The position numbers were made by a program, and so were the translations under genes. This document shows, one piece after another, positions 10,371-24,420 of a stretch of 64,000 nucleotides of DNA. The DNA comes from Tetraselmis striata (Eukaryota > Chlorophyta > Chlorodendrophyceae > Chlorodendrales > Chlorodendraceae). Below the pieces are notes generated by a model. That model worked only from the letters and a program-made list of their open reading frames with translations. It was not told where the DNA came from and made no database searches. Numbering within the stretch: position 1 is the stretch's first letter; each line of letters starts with the position of its first letter. The stretch is taken from NCBI GenBank assembly GCA_006384855.1, contig VCJN01000156.1, forward strand, positions 99,509 through 163,508. Reading direction: 5' to 3'.

Positions 10371-13278
10371 CACCTCGGCTATTCAACCGCAGCCACAGCC
10401 ACAGCCACAGCCACTGTCGAGCTCACTTGCCCACACGGTCTCGTCGCAAGCACATGCACATTACCCCAGCCGTGTGGCAGGACCTAGACAAGGTATGTAG
10501 TGGCGGAGCTGACATAATACGGACGACGCATCGTGCGCGCACTTGTTCTTCGGAACCTGTCATCTCCCAAGTCGACACGAGCGCGAACACTTCTACCAGC
10601 TTTGTCCAACACGCAAAGCCATGTCACTCAGCAAATCGAACGTCCGGGTAGCCTGAAAAATGTACGGTCGAAAGTGTGTGCCCAACTAGATCCGAATGGC
10701 GGCGCTGAGAAGGGCTACGTGCATCGAGCGAAGTGGCGAGGCAGCTCAGTGGGTAGAAGTAAGCAAGACACAATCGTTTACAATACCATTCAAGGCTTAC
10801 AAGGTTTACAATACCATTCAATAGCAACCTTGATGTTCATCAAGGAGGAGGTGCTATAGATACGGCATCACTCACAAGTTCTCCTGCTCGGATGATTTTC
10901 GGCGTTCCATATAATTAGTAGCCGATGGGCTTTAACAACATTACTATAGTCTACAGTCACGTGTTAGGATATTGCAGTAGTGCAATCGTGAATATATTCG
11001 TGTTCATGACGAGCAGCAAGCTCAGCAAAAATACACTTTATCCGTATCGTCGTTATATATGTGAGAACGATGGAGTCAACACCGACGGCAGCAAGTGCGT
11101 GGTGATTCGAGACTATGCTTGCGAAACGCCTGGACCAATAACATGCATCCCATGGCGGTAAGGGAAGGCAATCTATTGGCACCGTTCTGAAAGCGGCAGC
11201 ACGTGCTGCTTCTGCCCGGGCCTTTCATATGGGGTTTGAGCCATGCTGCCATGGCCCAAAGTTCCGAAAGTGTCGCTGCTGCAACTCTTGTAGACCGACC
11301 GCAACACCGGTATATATATACTCATACTTACATACATACATATATACTACTACTATGTAGACTGCCCGTTCTTACCAATGATGCGCGACGTAAGACTCGT
11401 CAATGGACTCGTCCCGACAATAACATAATGTTTCGCTTGCATTAAGTAGCCTTGCAGTTCGCGGTGCGATTGATGCGCCGCCGGCTATGAATCAAGTACC
11501 GCGCGGACAAAATTGTTGATGATGATACTGTAGTGCGACACGCCATGTCACTCGCCACTCGCCAGCAACAGAGCAACACTGTCGTCCGCCATTGAAAAAT
11601 GCTATCTTGCCGCTCTACAGCATGATAGATGGGGAGATCAGGTCGATGGGCGGGGCTAGCTAGTGGGGTGTGGTGCTGGGATGCTGCGGACGACTTGCGC
11701 GCAGTTGACACGAACAACAATGCTACTCCCGACATGAATAACTCGCTCCTATTGAAACATTATCTGTACTATCATTCAAATTTCAAAATAGCAATACGCC
11801 ATGGCAGCCGCAAACTCACGAGCGAAAAGCCAGGAACATTATCCTGTCGCCCCGCCCGCTAGGTGGTATAAGGCTCAGCTAACAAATAACTGCCAGCCTT
11901 TCGTGCATTGGTATATGTCAAGATTCCGTGTTTGTTCCACACCATCCGTTGCTCCGAAACCAGGAGGCATGAAATGCGTGAATAACCTCGCAGCTGGTCG
12001 CGCACCCGTCAGTGGATAGACACCGGCCGCATTATTGCACAAGCGAGTGATAATGAGTAGCCCCAAGATATCCATTCTACACCGCACAACTAAGACGATC
12101 CGCAAACACCAACACCACGTCAGTCGCCCTACAGCGCGGGGACGATGGCGGCGGCGACCGGCGCGTTCTCGGCAGTACCGCGCAAAGTACATTCTTTTGT
12201 GGATTGGCGTAGCTTCTGCCCCGAAATAGAAATATGCAGATACACCATATTATAATTTATTGACAATGTGTACGTAGTAAGTAGCAGCAGTAAAAACAAA
12301 TCGGCGATAAAGGTCCTAATAATGTGTTAGTCGCTATAAATATATCCACGACATGTCATAGTGAAGACGTAGTCTGCGAGGCTGATGGCGGCGCAATAAT
12401 AACGACGTCTATTTTTTGTGGATCTGTATATCGCAGGATAGAAACTCGCATATGTTTGTGGGAGGGTATATTGTCCGGCGTGCCGCACCCCCGCGCGCGC
12501 GCCGACACCCAACCACGACTACGACTAGTCTGAGAGTGCTGTAGGTGCGTGAGCGGAAATTCGGAGCACGAGCAACACGCGATATCGCGAGACACTAATG
12601 AAAGAAGTGGTGGAGATCACAGCTAGCTTTTAAACGGCCGCTGAGAGCGTTGCTAGACGTATCGCGATGCCAAGGGCGCGAGGCTGAGACCAGTCTCACG
12701 CCTTCTCGGATGAGCAGCAGCAGGTTCGAATGTGTTTCACTAATTTTGGTTTCGGAGCAACTACCGGTATACACCACGTCACCACACATAATATCATCAT
12801 AGCAATTCGACGCCACCTTGATAAATGCAAGCACCGGAAGTCTAAAGCCTTTGCCACAGCGCACGAATCGTGCTACATAACTGCTGCCATGCCATACCTG
12901 AGACATAGGTGAGGCGGATATGCTGTCAGAGTATTTGTGCTGTCGGCCCCATGTAAGGGAATCACATCAGCACATGGGATAGCTTGGCAGCGCGCTGCAT
13001 CTGCAGCGGCACTGAGGCAGCGGCAGCAAATGATTTTCGAATATGATGACACACATCGACGCTTCATACTGCCATGCTACTTGTGAAATTATCGCAGATC
13101 CGGCGGACAACGGCTGTAGTGACGCACTATACTGCCCTCTACCAGCAGTCCGGTTAATCATTGGTATACGTAGTCAAAAATAATGAACAGCAAGATATTG
13201 TCCCCCACCGTGGTCAGCACTGCAGTAGCAGCACTGAGCCAAGCTCGGATAATATGGTAAACATGAGGAGCCAGCAAG
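10371..13278. other. Gene-poor stretch
   Basis: Mixed-composition sequence with short open frames on both strands, none with recognisable motifs or a credible exon chain. Small items: a 6-bp tandem repeat (ccacag) near 10390-10414 and one copy of the recurrent gctccgaaaccag motif at 11951-11963. Confidence 0.5.
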
Positions 13279-13408
13279 CACAGCATAGCATAGCATAGCA
13301 TAGCATAGCATAGCATAGCATAGCATAGCATAGCATAGCATAGCATAGCATAGCATAGCATAGCATAGCATAGCATAGCATAGCATAGCGTAGCATAGCG
13401 TAGCATAG
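13279..13408. repeat. Pentanucleotide microsatellite (TAGCA)n
   Basis: About 25 nearly perfect units. Open frames reading LCYAM repeats on the minus strand come from this array and are not a gene. Confidence 0.95.
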
Positions 13409-13682
13409 GGTTATCAATCTCTTTAATGTGAAATGGTGATTCGGCACTTCATGATCACGATGAGGTGACTATGCCTAGCACCTAGCCAGTGAAACTGTGA
13501 CGCAACGAACTGCCCTCATATAAGGTGTCTGGGGCACATATGTCAATGAGATTTACGGAGGGTCTTCATACAGTGCATCGGTGGGGCAGATAATCACTCG
13601 TGAAGAAATTACGCAATATCGTAAATTGCTGCCGGCGATGGAACCGCTAGTCTGCTACGACATACTACAAGCAGATTCACGC

Positions 13683-15018
13683 TCATCGCGCAGCAGACGG
13701 TCTTACACTCGGCGGCGCCTGCGGGGCGTTGGCAACTGCGCCCGACGAGATGCGGTCCTTGTAGATGCTCATGTACGAGTTGTAGTTTAGGCGCAGGAGG
13801 AACTGGCGCAGGTACGGCGCGCGGTTTGGGCCCGAGAAGAGCGGGCTTTGCAGGATGGTGTACACCGTGTTGACCTTGCGGTGAAAGTCGCTCGACAGCC
13901 TCAGCACCTGTCGTGCGGATCGGCACACACGGCGCGCAAGTTTAGGGCGCCAGGTAGGGCAGCAGGCAAAGGAGACTCCTAGGGTTCGCGAAGCGCCGAG
14001 CTGTTGGACGCCACCGGCAAAACCGACAGGCTAGTCGCGACTCTTGAAAACCTTAACTACCTACGATTAAATCCACAATAATCAGCTTGACAAACTCTAC
14101 GAGGAGACAATTGACAGCAACGCATCGACAACGCATATGACAACATCGAGAGGGCGCGCTACATGAGGTGAACGACGAAAATATATTCGACGAAAATATA
14201 TTCAGTCGTCAAGTCCCGACAGGATCAGCGACCGCCGACAACAGCGCCATAGTGGCACTAACGACGACATGATTGACGGGAAAAACGGCGAGAAGCGCAT
14301 CGACGTCGACGACCGGCTGGCTGCGCAGAAGTGTATCGAGAGTGGCAACGACTTGGCGTTCGGCCCGTTTGAGGGTACCGCCGGCACACCTCGGTAGGCG
14401 ACCCCGCATCGCTGTCCTCGCCCAGCACCGCCTCGCGGTGGACCCAGCCGCACAGCTTGCGGCACATCGCCATCATGGACTCGATGTGGGAGGAGATGTT
14501 GGAGATGTCGAGGAAGGCCTGGCTGGTGAGCGCCTTGACGTAGTCCTGGTGCGCGCGCTCGGCCTCCTTGAAGTCCTGGGCCTGCGCGATTGCTTCGTGC
14601 AGCTGGCTGTACTGCACCTCGATCACGTCCAGCTGCAGTAGAGCTGGATGTTGGTGAACACGTGGCACATGAACTGGCGGAGGCGCCACAGCGGGAGGCG
14701 CGCCTCCTCCTTGTTCCATTCCGCGCTCTGGCACGGCCGGAAACGTGCACGGGGCGCCCGCAGTTGGTCAGCGACCGGTACGTCCCGCCGACCCAAAACA
14801 GCCCGGGGACGCACGTCGAGCGCGAGGGCGGGGCAAAATTTACAAATAACCAAGATATACGTCTTTGATACGTCCTGTAGACTTGGGAGCCCGTAGGCAA
14901 TACAACGTTCTGCGCTGCAGATATGGTTGCGCAAAGGCTGCAAAGTCATATCGGCATTCGTAAACCACCCGTACCGTTTTCCCGGAAAACACGTATTCCC
15001 ATTGGCACACGTTTTTGC

Positions 15019-15056
<38 letters not shown>

Positions 15057-18000
15057 TGTACGGGTATGCGATACCATGGGATGGCTACAGGGCATGACTC
15101 CGACAGAAAGCAAAATTTCCTGCTTACGTTTGGGAAATGATGAAGATCGGGAATGGTGCCCGTCCCGGTACTCGTGCATGGCCGAGATGTCGAGACGGCA
15201 AACTGCAACTGATATCCGATATAATGATGACGGCAGCGTAGTTATTTTGTAAAAGCTGCGCTGTAGCACCGTCATCCATGTCGGCGACATTGGCGCGACT
15301 GCATCTTGGCTTGCAGCTTTAGTTCTGATAGCAGCAACCTTCAATTATGATATGACCTCCAAATGGAAACGAGAAGGGGGGGGGGGGGGGGGGTGGGGGT
15401 CCCCGCACCTTCATGTTGCGCCATGCCTCCTCCAGCTCCAGCTGCATGCGCTTGAGGCGCAGCAGGTACTGAAACAGCGTGTTGTACGACTTGAGCAGCT
15501 CCGGCGTGAGCAGCATCCCCAGCGGCCACGCCACCTGCGCGGCCGGCCAGGAGCACGCAGCCTCAGCGGGCGGCGGCGCCTCGCATCCCGAGCGGCCCGC
15601 TTCGGGGCAGCCCGGGCCGCGCGCGACGCACCTTGTACTCCATGCCCAGATAGTCCCAGTCGTTGTTGTCGTACTTCGGCATGTAAACCCTCCTCCGCCC
15701 AGCACCCTGCAGGCAGAGCGCATCCGGTGAGGTATTGAGAGAATAGGACCCAAAATGACGCGTAGTAAACTCAATGGAGATGGCGCACAAACTTGGTCAT
15801 CTACACATTAGTGTTTTTGAACCCAGCAAAGAGAGGTACTTGGAAATCAGCTCAATAATGAAGAACGAATACTGAATGGAATCTGCGACTGGATGGTGCA
15901 GAAGGATCGATTAGATTCGCGACCAACAAACCCGATTGAATGTTATTGCGGATACGATATCATCCACGGTAAGCGGTCAACACCTTGCGGCAGAAAATGG
16001 AACGCATAGCGCGAAGTATTGTGTGTGTCACTGCACGCGAGAATGACACTTTGGGTTTGCGTGTAAGCAGCATCCTTCAGCCATTCCCCGCAAAAAAGGA
16101 CTTGGAACGTTTAATTTCGGGGGAAGGACAGCACCACACAACGCCAGAAATCCTCACAATACACCAGAAACGCTGCACGGGTACATCAACTAGCGGGAAG
16201 TCGCGCAGAATGGGACTATTCTCGGGCCCAATCAAAGCGACAAGCCAAACTACAGTGTTCGGGTGCCGACAGAAGCACCGGTATGAAAGGCCTCACATCG
16301 GGCTCGCATGCAACCTTTGAATGACATCATTGCTGCATAACATTTCTGGTTAATAACATAATAGCATTCGCCATCGTTTCGGACTAGATTCGGCCTCTGG
16401 CAGGTGTAGGGCGGGGTTTCATTCGCGGTGCTTGTATCAATGGCCTCGTCGGCACGCGTACACCGTTTGGTGTGGTGCGGTGATCGGCGACTAGGGGGGA
16501 GGGGAGGGGGGCTTACAGGCTGCGAGGAAGCAGCGCCTGGCTCATCCTCGGGAGTGTCCTTGCATGTCCTGCCGGCGGGGAGCCACTGTCAGGACAGCTC
16601 AAGAGCGCACCGAGCCAGCCCTGGGCAGCAGGGGGGGGGGGGGGGGGGGGTGAGACCGAATGGTGAGGTTGCTGAAGAGGCGGTCGTCCGCGGCGGTGCT
16701 CTTGAGCGCGGACTGGTGGAAGGGGATGTTGATGTCCGAGTCCGCGGTGGCCCGTGGGGGCGCCAACAGCAGCGCGCCCGCCTCCACGAGGAAGCACTGC
16801 CAGAAGTCGCCGCGCGCCAGGAGAAAGTAGTCCTGCGCGGGTCAAGCGGCGCAGAGCAGGGGGGTCACGAGGCTGGCGGGGAGAGAAAGGAGGAAGTGAT
16901 GACAGGGGGTGGGCAGAAAAAGGAGGAAGGGATGGGGATGGGGAAAGAGAGAGAAGGCGATGTAGGTACGGGTGCTGGAGCGGTAATAATAAGAACTTTG
17001 CGGAGAATAAGCCGCCCTAGCTGCCAGAGATCAAATGTAGACAAAGCAGTTGCGGAATGAGTGTTCTATAGGCTGCTTTCAAGCCCAATTGGAGGCTGCT
17101 GTAATGTGCTCTTATAGGTGCGTCTCCCTCAAACCCCCCCTCCTACCTCCACCCTCCGACCCACTCCCCCCTCCTTCTTGCCTCGCCTCCTCTCCCTGTC
17201 CCTTCCTTATAGGTCCCGCCGCACCCAATAATACAAACCCGCTTAATGAGCCTCACATTGCTGGGCTCGCTAGCAACACATGGGAACAGCACTTTACTTC
17301 CCCGATGGCATGGGTTTCAAGCCTGGAGAAGCTGGGCGGTATTCCCAGATGTGGAGGATTTCCTGAGAATCCCAAGTTGGATTCCTGGAATTTCCCAGGG
17401 ATTCCTGGAATTCAATCTCTTGGAGTTTGCATCCATGGAATTCCTGGAATCCCTGGGGCGCACCGCTGACCAGGTGAGTGACATGTGTCATGACCCTTCC
17501 TTGAGCGGGGTTGTAGGGGGGAGACTGGGTGGGGGCGGCGGGAAGGAGAGCTTTCCCGGAGGAGTTGGGGGAGGGGGTAGGTGGGGTGGAGGGGGGGGGG
17601 GGGGGTGGGGCATGGAGGAGGCATTGGTCATCGGAGAGTGAGTCGCGCAACGCGGCCATGTGGCGATGTGGTCTTAGAGCAAGTCTGCTGGGCGGTGAAG
17701 ACAAGCGAGGCAAGCTGATCTGATTCAATCCCTGTTTCGGATTGGCCGAGGCGGAGGGGCGGCGGACCTTGAGCGCGCGCAGGTGCGAGGGCAGCTCCGC
17801 CGCCACCACCACCAGCTGCCAGAGGTGGCCAGCCACGTTGGAGCGGATCTGGAAGGGCCATGGGGGCGCTCAGAGGATGACATGGCAGCGAAGTGAAGGG
17901 CTTTCGGATGGTAGAGGGTTTTATATTATCAAATGCTGTTTGCTCATGTAAGATTAGGTTGGACTGAGGCTGCTGTTCTTTTGGCATGGATGACGGCTTG

Positions 18001-19525
18001 GCCGGGTAGGTGTGGAGGGGGGGGGGGGGGGGGGGGTGGCGGGGGGCAGGCAGCCTCGGGGTGTGCTTGGCGCACCTGCTCGATGGTGTGCTCAAAGGCC
18101 ATGCGGTTGAAGAGGGGCGCCTCCTGCAGGCGGCTGAGCGCCTCCGTGGCCGCCAGCGTGTCGCTCGCGGGTAGCAGCTCCTGCGCGCGGAAAGCGCCGC
18201 ACGGCTGGCGCAGCACGCGCACCGCCTGCCCGATGAACTTGACTGTCTCCGCGACCGGCAAGCTCACGCCAGGCGGCAGGTTCTCCACGCACACCTGCGC
18301 CGCCGCCGCCAAGCAAGCCGCCATGAAGCCCCCCCCCCCCCCTCCCGACCCGCCTCTCCCTAAATACACACACACACCACCACCACCACCAGGGGAAGCA
18401 TAGGCTACGACTGCCAGCCCCGGACCTGGAAGCCATGATGCCACTCCACCATGAGGCCGTCCGCCGGGTCCGCCCCCAGCGCCATGTCGGGCTGCGACGT
18501 GGGCGTGGCGGCGTCTGCGCCCTCGGGGGCCCCCGGCGGCGGCGGCGGCTCGGCGCGCTGGATAAAGAACTCGCCGAGCGGGTCCTGCAGCAGGCCGTGC
18601 AGCAGCCACGCGCCTAGCTGCCGGTACATTACCTGCGCACGGCAGGCAGGCAATGCCTGCTGCGTTAGGGACTCGAGACCTGGGACACAGCAATCAGTTG
18701 AAGCTGACAGGTGAGCCCTTTCAAAAAGGAGCATCTGGAGCAATCCTGAGGCAAATGTGTTGGCCTCGCAAGCTGAGAACTGAGCACCATACATGAAAAC
18801 AATCGCGGATATGTCTTTTCACTATTGGGGCAAGCGGGGCAACGGGAGGGAGTCATGGAGGAAGGTGCAGGGGGGGGGGGGGGGGGGGGGGTTCTCCACC
18901 GCCATCCTCGCGGCCCCACCTGGTTGGTGTGCCACAGCAGACGCTGCAGGCAGGCCTGCAGGCCAGGCACGCCGCATGCAGCCTTGGTGGCCAATAGCGC
19001 CAGCAGCTGCACGCCGCCCAGCCCCTTGGCCGCGACATCATAGGCGAGGAAGTGCAGCGGGCCCAGAATGGGGCCGAACTCGGCGGCGAAGCGCTGCAGC
19101 GCCGACAGCGGCGGCGCCGCCTCGCTGCGCACGTACTGCTCCAGGCGCAGCACCCCCGAGCGGTACACCTCCAGTACCTCCGCCAGCCCGGCGGCGAAGG
19201 CGCGCCGGTAGGCGCTTGCGCCCGCGCGGCTGGGGTCGCGCTCGTGGCGCACAAGGCGGTCCAGCTCGCGGTAGTGGCCGCCAAGCGCCGCGACGGCGTT
19301 CAGCACTGACCGGTCGGGTGGCGCCACCCACGCCAGGTCCTCCGCCAGCTGGATGCCGCTGTCCCAGGGGCTGCGCACCGCGTGGCCGCCGGCCGTCTCC
19401 TCTGCCGGCGCCGCCGCGTCCACGAACACGTCGCCCACCTTGCCCAGCAGCGCCAGCAGCAGCTCGTGCAGGACGTTGCGGTACGCCGCCGAGCCACCGC
19501 CGTCGCTCTCCGCCGCGCGCCCCAT
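13683..19525 (-). CDS. GCP4: Gamma-tubulin complex component 4 (GCP4)
   Basis: GCP4 is a core subunit of the gamma-tubulin ring complex that nucleates microtubules. Nine exons chain in phase: 19525-18920, 18632-18426, 18294-18076, 17848-17768, 16832-16657, 15692-15632, 15534-15409, 14727-14390 and 13907-13683, about 679 residues against roughly 670 for animal GCP4. Landmarks are VLHELLLALLGKVGD at the N-terminus, SVLNAVAALGGHYRELDRLV, MYRQLGAWLLHGLLQD, EEFFIQ-like GEFFIQRAE, DYFLLARGDFWQ, MEYKVAWPLGMLLTPELLKS, QYLLRLKRMQLELEEAW and a C-terminal FLLRLNYNSYMS. GRIP1 covers roughly the first half and GRIP2 follows. The first ATG in frame is at 19525; the frame is open five codons further but only to a GTG. 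All introns are GT-AG. Exon 8 lacks one base near 14640, described under findings. Confidence 0.93.
15021..15053. repeat. (GA)n microsatellite in a GCP4 intron
   Basis: About 16 GA units inside the seventh intron. Confidence 0.95.
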
Positions 19526-19939
19526 GTCGCCCGCCCCCACCTGCTGCTCCCCTTTCTACTCACCCACCCTCGTTGGGGTGCTTGACCCAACCCAGGGTCG
19601 GCACTCGGCAGTGTCTTTGAGGAGCCTCTCTTCAGTTGGAGCCCAGGTTACTGCGGGTAGCGGTAGGCAGTCGCTCTTGACGATGGGCCCGGATGATTGG
19701 GGTTGACGGAGACGAAGGAGTTGCTGACCACCACGCGGAGCGCCCACCACCGATGAGCGCGCCGTGCTGATGGGGTCGGTTACATGGGAAAGAGTCGGGT
19801 GAAGGGAAAGTGCTGCCGCTGCTCCTGAGCGCGCCGTGCTGCTGCTCCTGATGCGTCGTCAACTCTCGTCGCCATCTGAATTCAAAAACGCGGACCAGCA
19901 ATAGCATCACATGCAGGAAAAGGTCTAGCGACTATATTT

Positions 19940-20285
19940 CGCCGACCTCGCCTCGGAGCTGAGGTCAGAGGCGGCGAAATTGGCGTTTTTGGAAGGGGCG
20001 GCACGGCCGCACGAGTCGCGCGCTCCCCTCTTAGCAAGCGGTAGTGTTTAGTTAAAAAATTACCTAATTATTCCACGCCTACGGGTACCGATAGCTGCTT
20101 CGCCGGCCAAGCCAGCTGTGCAAGAGTTGCCCTACAACGGGCAACAAGAGCAGGAGCGACGGAAGAGGCAGATCAAGCGACACCAGGTCAGGGTGTAGTA
20201 GGCCGCAGGGGACGAAGGAAACTCGGCTATCCCACTACAAATGATTAGAGTTTGAAAGATCCGGCTCAGTTCCGGCTTTTTAATC
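19940..20285. repeat. Dispersed repeat, copy 1
   Basis: Clearly related to 32304-32670: shared blocks include ttttggaaggggcggcacgg, attccacgc, tcggctatcccactacaa and gatccggc. It starts with an imperfect palindrome (ttcgccgacctc ... gaggcggcgaa). No coding potential is conserved between the copies. The 185-bp direct repeats that bracket the other copy are absent here. Confidence 0.7.
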
Positions 20286-23200
20286 GCCGAGATATCGACA
20301 AGACTACCGTCTCGTCTCTACCCGTTCTTGCACCTCGCACCCTGCCCACCCGCATCATGGCTCCCAGCCCGAGTCGCCCGACAGAAACCTCCGAGGGGAC
20401 GCTCACCTCCGTCGGAACTCCAACATAGTTGGTGGCCGAGCTGCGTCGTGTGAGAAAGAACGAACACTCTGCGATTGATTGGTTGCGTCGTATGCTAAGC
20501 GTTGCCGAAGTACACAAAGACATGTTAATGAACAACCGGACGGCAGCGGCAAGGAGTCGAATATGCTGGCACGTCATCTTACTTTATGGCCGAGAGCAGT
20601 TGGCGGCGCTGAAATAGCCGACTAGACTCGCAATGCACGACAACCTAGTATTGGTGCGTCTTTCGGGCAACGGCATGCCGCCGGCTCGGAGCGGCGCACC
20701 GCAGAAGGATGGCAAGCGTTGCCCTCTCACATTGTCGGGGACCGCTCCACAATGCGGCAACCACAAGGCACAAGGTCTACAGATTTCGGCCAAGGACGCG
20801 GATGGCCTCGGGCTTTCCACAGTAGACCGGTTACAAATTGCTGCACCTGGTATCGTAAGACACCGGACGAGCACATGGAGATTAATTTTCCGGAGGGTTG
20901 CGTTGCGAGTACGGTGCCACGGGTGTTGTCAAGTCGTGCACTCAGATGCTCGATGACTCACGGATATACGTTGCAAGAACGTGTGCTTGGCGTGCTGCGA
21001 CACACGCTTGGAGTGGGGCATTTTACTCGGTCGAGAGGTGAACGACGGCGAGGAGCCAGTGGGGCCGAAGTCCGTGTTGCGGCTCCCGGTGAACGAGTCT
21101 TTCTTCCACGACCCGCAGCATATGCCGCCAGCCCCGGGAGAACCGTCGAAATTGAAATTGAAATACAACTTTTAATCCGCTGCTCTCCGCCGCCCGGACC
21201 GTGTTGTTCTAACGGATTGCCATCTCTAACAATATTAGGGACACAAGTGTGTATTACAACTCAGGCTACCGGCCATCCTCTTATTCCTTGTACATCCCCG
21301 CCTCCTTCTGTCGCAGCCTCGTGTATGTTGTCTTTGACATCGTGGCATCTCCGTCTTCCGCGCCCGTTTCATTACATAGCCCCATGCAGCCTCTTCGGTG
21401 TTTATTTGGTCCGCTAGACTAGGTGCAACATCGGCCCTTTGCTCGGGTAGGCATCTAGCTAGGGCGGTGCCGTGTTACCGTCCATTCCCATTGGTGGGGT
21501 ATGTCCCGCAGAGGAAGCGCAGTTGGAATGAGGCAGCCGAGGCGTCCCGCCTTGCCCCACGCCCCGTACATGGGTCTCCGCCACCAATTGAGGTTCCGCC
21601 TAAAGCATGTGGCAGAGGCGGTTGTGATTGGTGGTGTACGTGATGTTGCCCGAGGCCAAGAGTGAGGTTGCGATTGGTGGACCGTTGGGGCGCCTGGGGA
21701 TTTGTGTGGGCGGGGGGGGGGGGGGGGGGGGCTCAGAGGCCTTCCGCATCTGCCTCCATACATAGTCTTCCTAGTCGACCATGTCGCAAAGCTCGGCGGC
21801 GGAGTCATGTTCATCGTCGGCCATCCGGTCGTCATTGATGGGGATAGCGGGTGAGGGGGAGAGAATGAGGGAGTGGAGCGGGCCGCCCGTGCTGAGGGAG
21901 GCGATTCTTATTGCGATGCGGATGCGTTTGCGGGCGGAGCTGCGGTCCATTTTAATCACATCTTATTGGATGAGTAGTTTGCGGCGAGCGGCAATCCTGG
22001 GAGGTGTCGCGGGAGGTGAGATCGTCCGGGAGGTGGGTTATGGCCCGCTGTGAGCTTCCGGGGCGGGGGGGATAGCACCGGGGTTAACCGGGCGGAGATA
22101 GGTGGGTGTTTGTGCGCGTTTCACGCGTTTCTCCCGGGAGCCGGGGCCGTGGCTATGGGCGGGTTGCATACCGCCGCCGGTGGCCACGCTATTGACGATG
22201 ACCGTGCGGGTTGGCTGGGTTGGGGATGCGAGTGAAGGCGGCCACGTCCGGTTCTCTTATTCGCGGGGTGGGTTTTGTCGTGCCTTGGACGGAAGCGGTG
22301 TGTTTGGCTGTGAACCCGTGACCTTGGCCGCGGCCTTTGCCAAGGTTGGGGGCGCAGCCGCAGCCGTTGGCCGGGCCACGGCCTCGGCCGCGATGGGTGC
22401 GAGTTGCGGGGGCCGGGAGAAGGCGGTCGGGTTCAGAGCTTCTGGGGTTCGCGGACCTGTGCTTCGTTTAGCGGGTATATTCCACGATGGCCCAATCCGC
22501 GAGCTAGGACATCACCGCTTCCGGAATTCGGTGCGTTTGGCTCAGTAGTGTGTAGACTCATTGGTGCATGCCTCGAGTGTGCCGCCTTCGTAGACGTCAT
22601 TCAAGAAGTGGAGGTCGATGTTGCTGCCTTGGGTGGCATTGAGTTGTCACGCTGGGCGGCGGGAGGGCTGCGGCAGTTGTGGGAGGGTTGGCAGGGGGGG
22701 GACACTGTGAGATTCAGATGTGACATATAGGTGACGAAGCACTACTACTAGCGACTATTATTTATCCGTGAAGGCTGCTGCTGGTGGCGGCACGTCCATC
22801 CAGTTACGTGCGAGTACATCCGGCGTTATTGCCGGCGGGCGATAAATCCTTTTTGTCATCATTCTGGTAGTCGTACCAGCCCGGTGAAGCGTACATGGCA
22901 CTGACGTACAAGGTACAAGGTTGTCCGTGTAGTACCGGGTAGTACGCGATATATTTATTACGCCGGTACCGGGTATCTAGTACGAACCCTAGTCGTCCTG
23001 TGGATAACTACGACTATTAGTACATGGGAGCGCAAATCGCAGCCGTACGTATTTGGTAACACTGGGGAATTTTGTGTACATTATAGCTAGTACTGCTGAA
23101 CGGGCCTGCCAGCCGTCCGATCAAAGGTCATCAGATGGGCGGTTTGGCTGCCATGTTTTGCCAAAGAGTGCTCACGTTACATAAATATTCGCGAGGGGGA

Positions 23201-24267
23201 GGGCGGGGGCAGGCAGCGGTTTGCCGAAGAATGATTGAATTACAATATTCGCGACAGCTGCCATCGGGGAATGTGGCCCGGGGGGGGGGGGGGGGGTGCG
23301 GGGGCGGGGGGACCACGCCCGCCCCGCCCCCCCCCGCCCCCCCTCGCCGCCAGCCGCTCCCGCCTGGGGGGGGGGGGGGGGGTAAAGGGGGCGGGGGCTA
23401 CTGCTTGTTCTTGTTCTTGCGTGCCCGGGGGACCCTCCGCTTCGACGATCTCGCTGCCTCCGCCTCCGCCTCCGCCTCCGCCTCCGCCTCCGCCTCCGCC
23501 TGCGCCTCCGACTCCGCCTCCGACTCCGCGACCGTCAGTTTCTTACCTCGGCGTTTCTTCACTGGCCTCTTCCGCTTCTTGTCATCCGTCAGTGTCTTCA
23601 CCACCCCGGGAGGCTGTGCCGTCGACGACGCCGCCATGAGCTTCCTTACCTTCGCATCGGGACGCCCCCTGTGCCCAGACACCCACAACAAGCCACAATC
23701 GTTTCGCCTTTAAGCGGCTGAGGATGCGGCCTCCTCGGCCACCACGAGTTGCGCCGCTGGCACTGTGGAAGCCTTGGCGTTGAGGTGGGCCTTACGGCGC
23801 TCCCGGACGAACCTGCGCGCGGCACAAGTTAGCCACGAGTGGGTGCGTGCTAATGCGGAGGATGGAGTGTTTTGTTGCGCGCCCACCTTGTCACGCGTTT
23901 CCTCATGTCTTTCTCGTCCTCCTCGATGCCGGCGGCGCGGACACGCGAGACAACAAGGCTCGCCGCCCACTTTTGCCCGGGGGGGGCGAGGTCGGCCATG
24001 GCGCTGTGAGCGGTGAAGGGGGGGGGGGGGGGGCGGCCGAGGTGGAGAAACTAACACCCAGTCGACGACCGCCTTCCGCAGCAGTCAACGACACATCGGA
24101 GGCGAGGAGCAGCGCGCCACTACTATTTATATGCACGTATTGTCAAGAGCTAGTCGGTGCGGCATTGTGTCGGTGTAATTTCGCAATGTTTATTGTTGAA
24201 GTAGCACGGCGTAATGGATACGGCGAGTGAATCCGGGATAATGTGTGCGACGAATGTGCGCGCGCAG
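20286..24267. other. No confident gene
   Basis: Open frames at 20633-20956, 20981-21175 and 22102-22548 (plus) and 23398-23691 and 23710-24057 (minus) show no family motif. The minus frame at 23398-23691 has a basic stretch and an EA-repeat coded by a (GGAGGC)-type hexamer at 23456-23525. It is followed by a basic C-terminus and could be part of a real gene, but I could not chain exons. G runs lie at 21712-21730, 23280-23296, 23367-23382 and 24018-24031. Confidence 0.4.
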
Positions 24268-24315
24268 CGTTGTGCGGCGGTGTGCGGCGGTGTGCGGCGG
24301 TGTGCGGCGGTGTGC
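24268..24315. repeat. 10-bp tandem repeat (gtgtgcggcg)
   Basis: Four to five perfect units just before the 370-bp satellite array. Confidence 0.9.
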
Positions 24316-24420
24316 ACCGATGTTAATATAGTGTGAATATTATATCGGCCGTAGACGATCAGGTCTGGCAGCACCGCCCGTGCTTGTAAATAAGCGACAA
24401 TGGGTCTAGTCTCCCGCTAG

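Noticed and set aside
13158-13447. Frames reading LCYAM repeats
   Set aside because: Translation of the TAGCA microsatellite.
15985-16320. 111-codon plus-strand frame
   Set aside because: Lies within a GCP4 intron, on the opposite strand, without motif.
19525-19540. Upstream GTG start for GCP4
   Set aside because: Nuclear genes rarely start at GTG; the ATG five codons on is a normal start.
20633-21175. Plus-strand frames with a CLACC cluster
   Set aside because: No consistent zinc-finger spacing, and frames change without splice sites.
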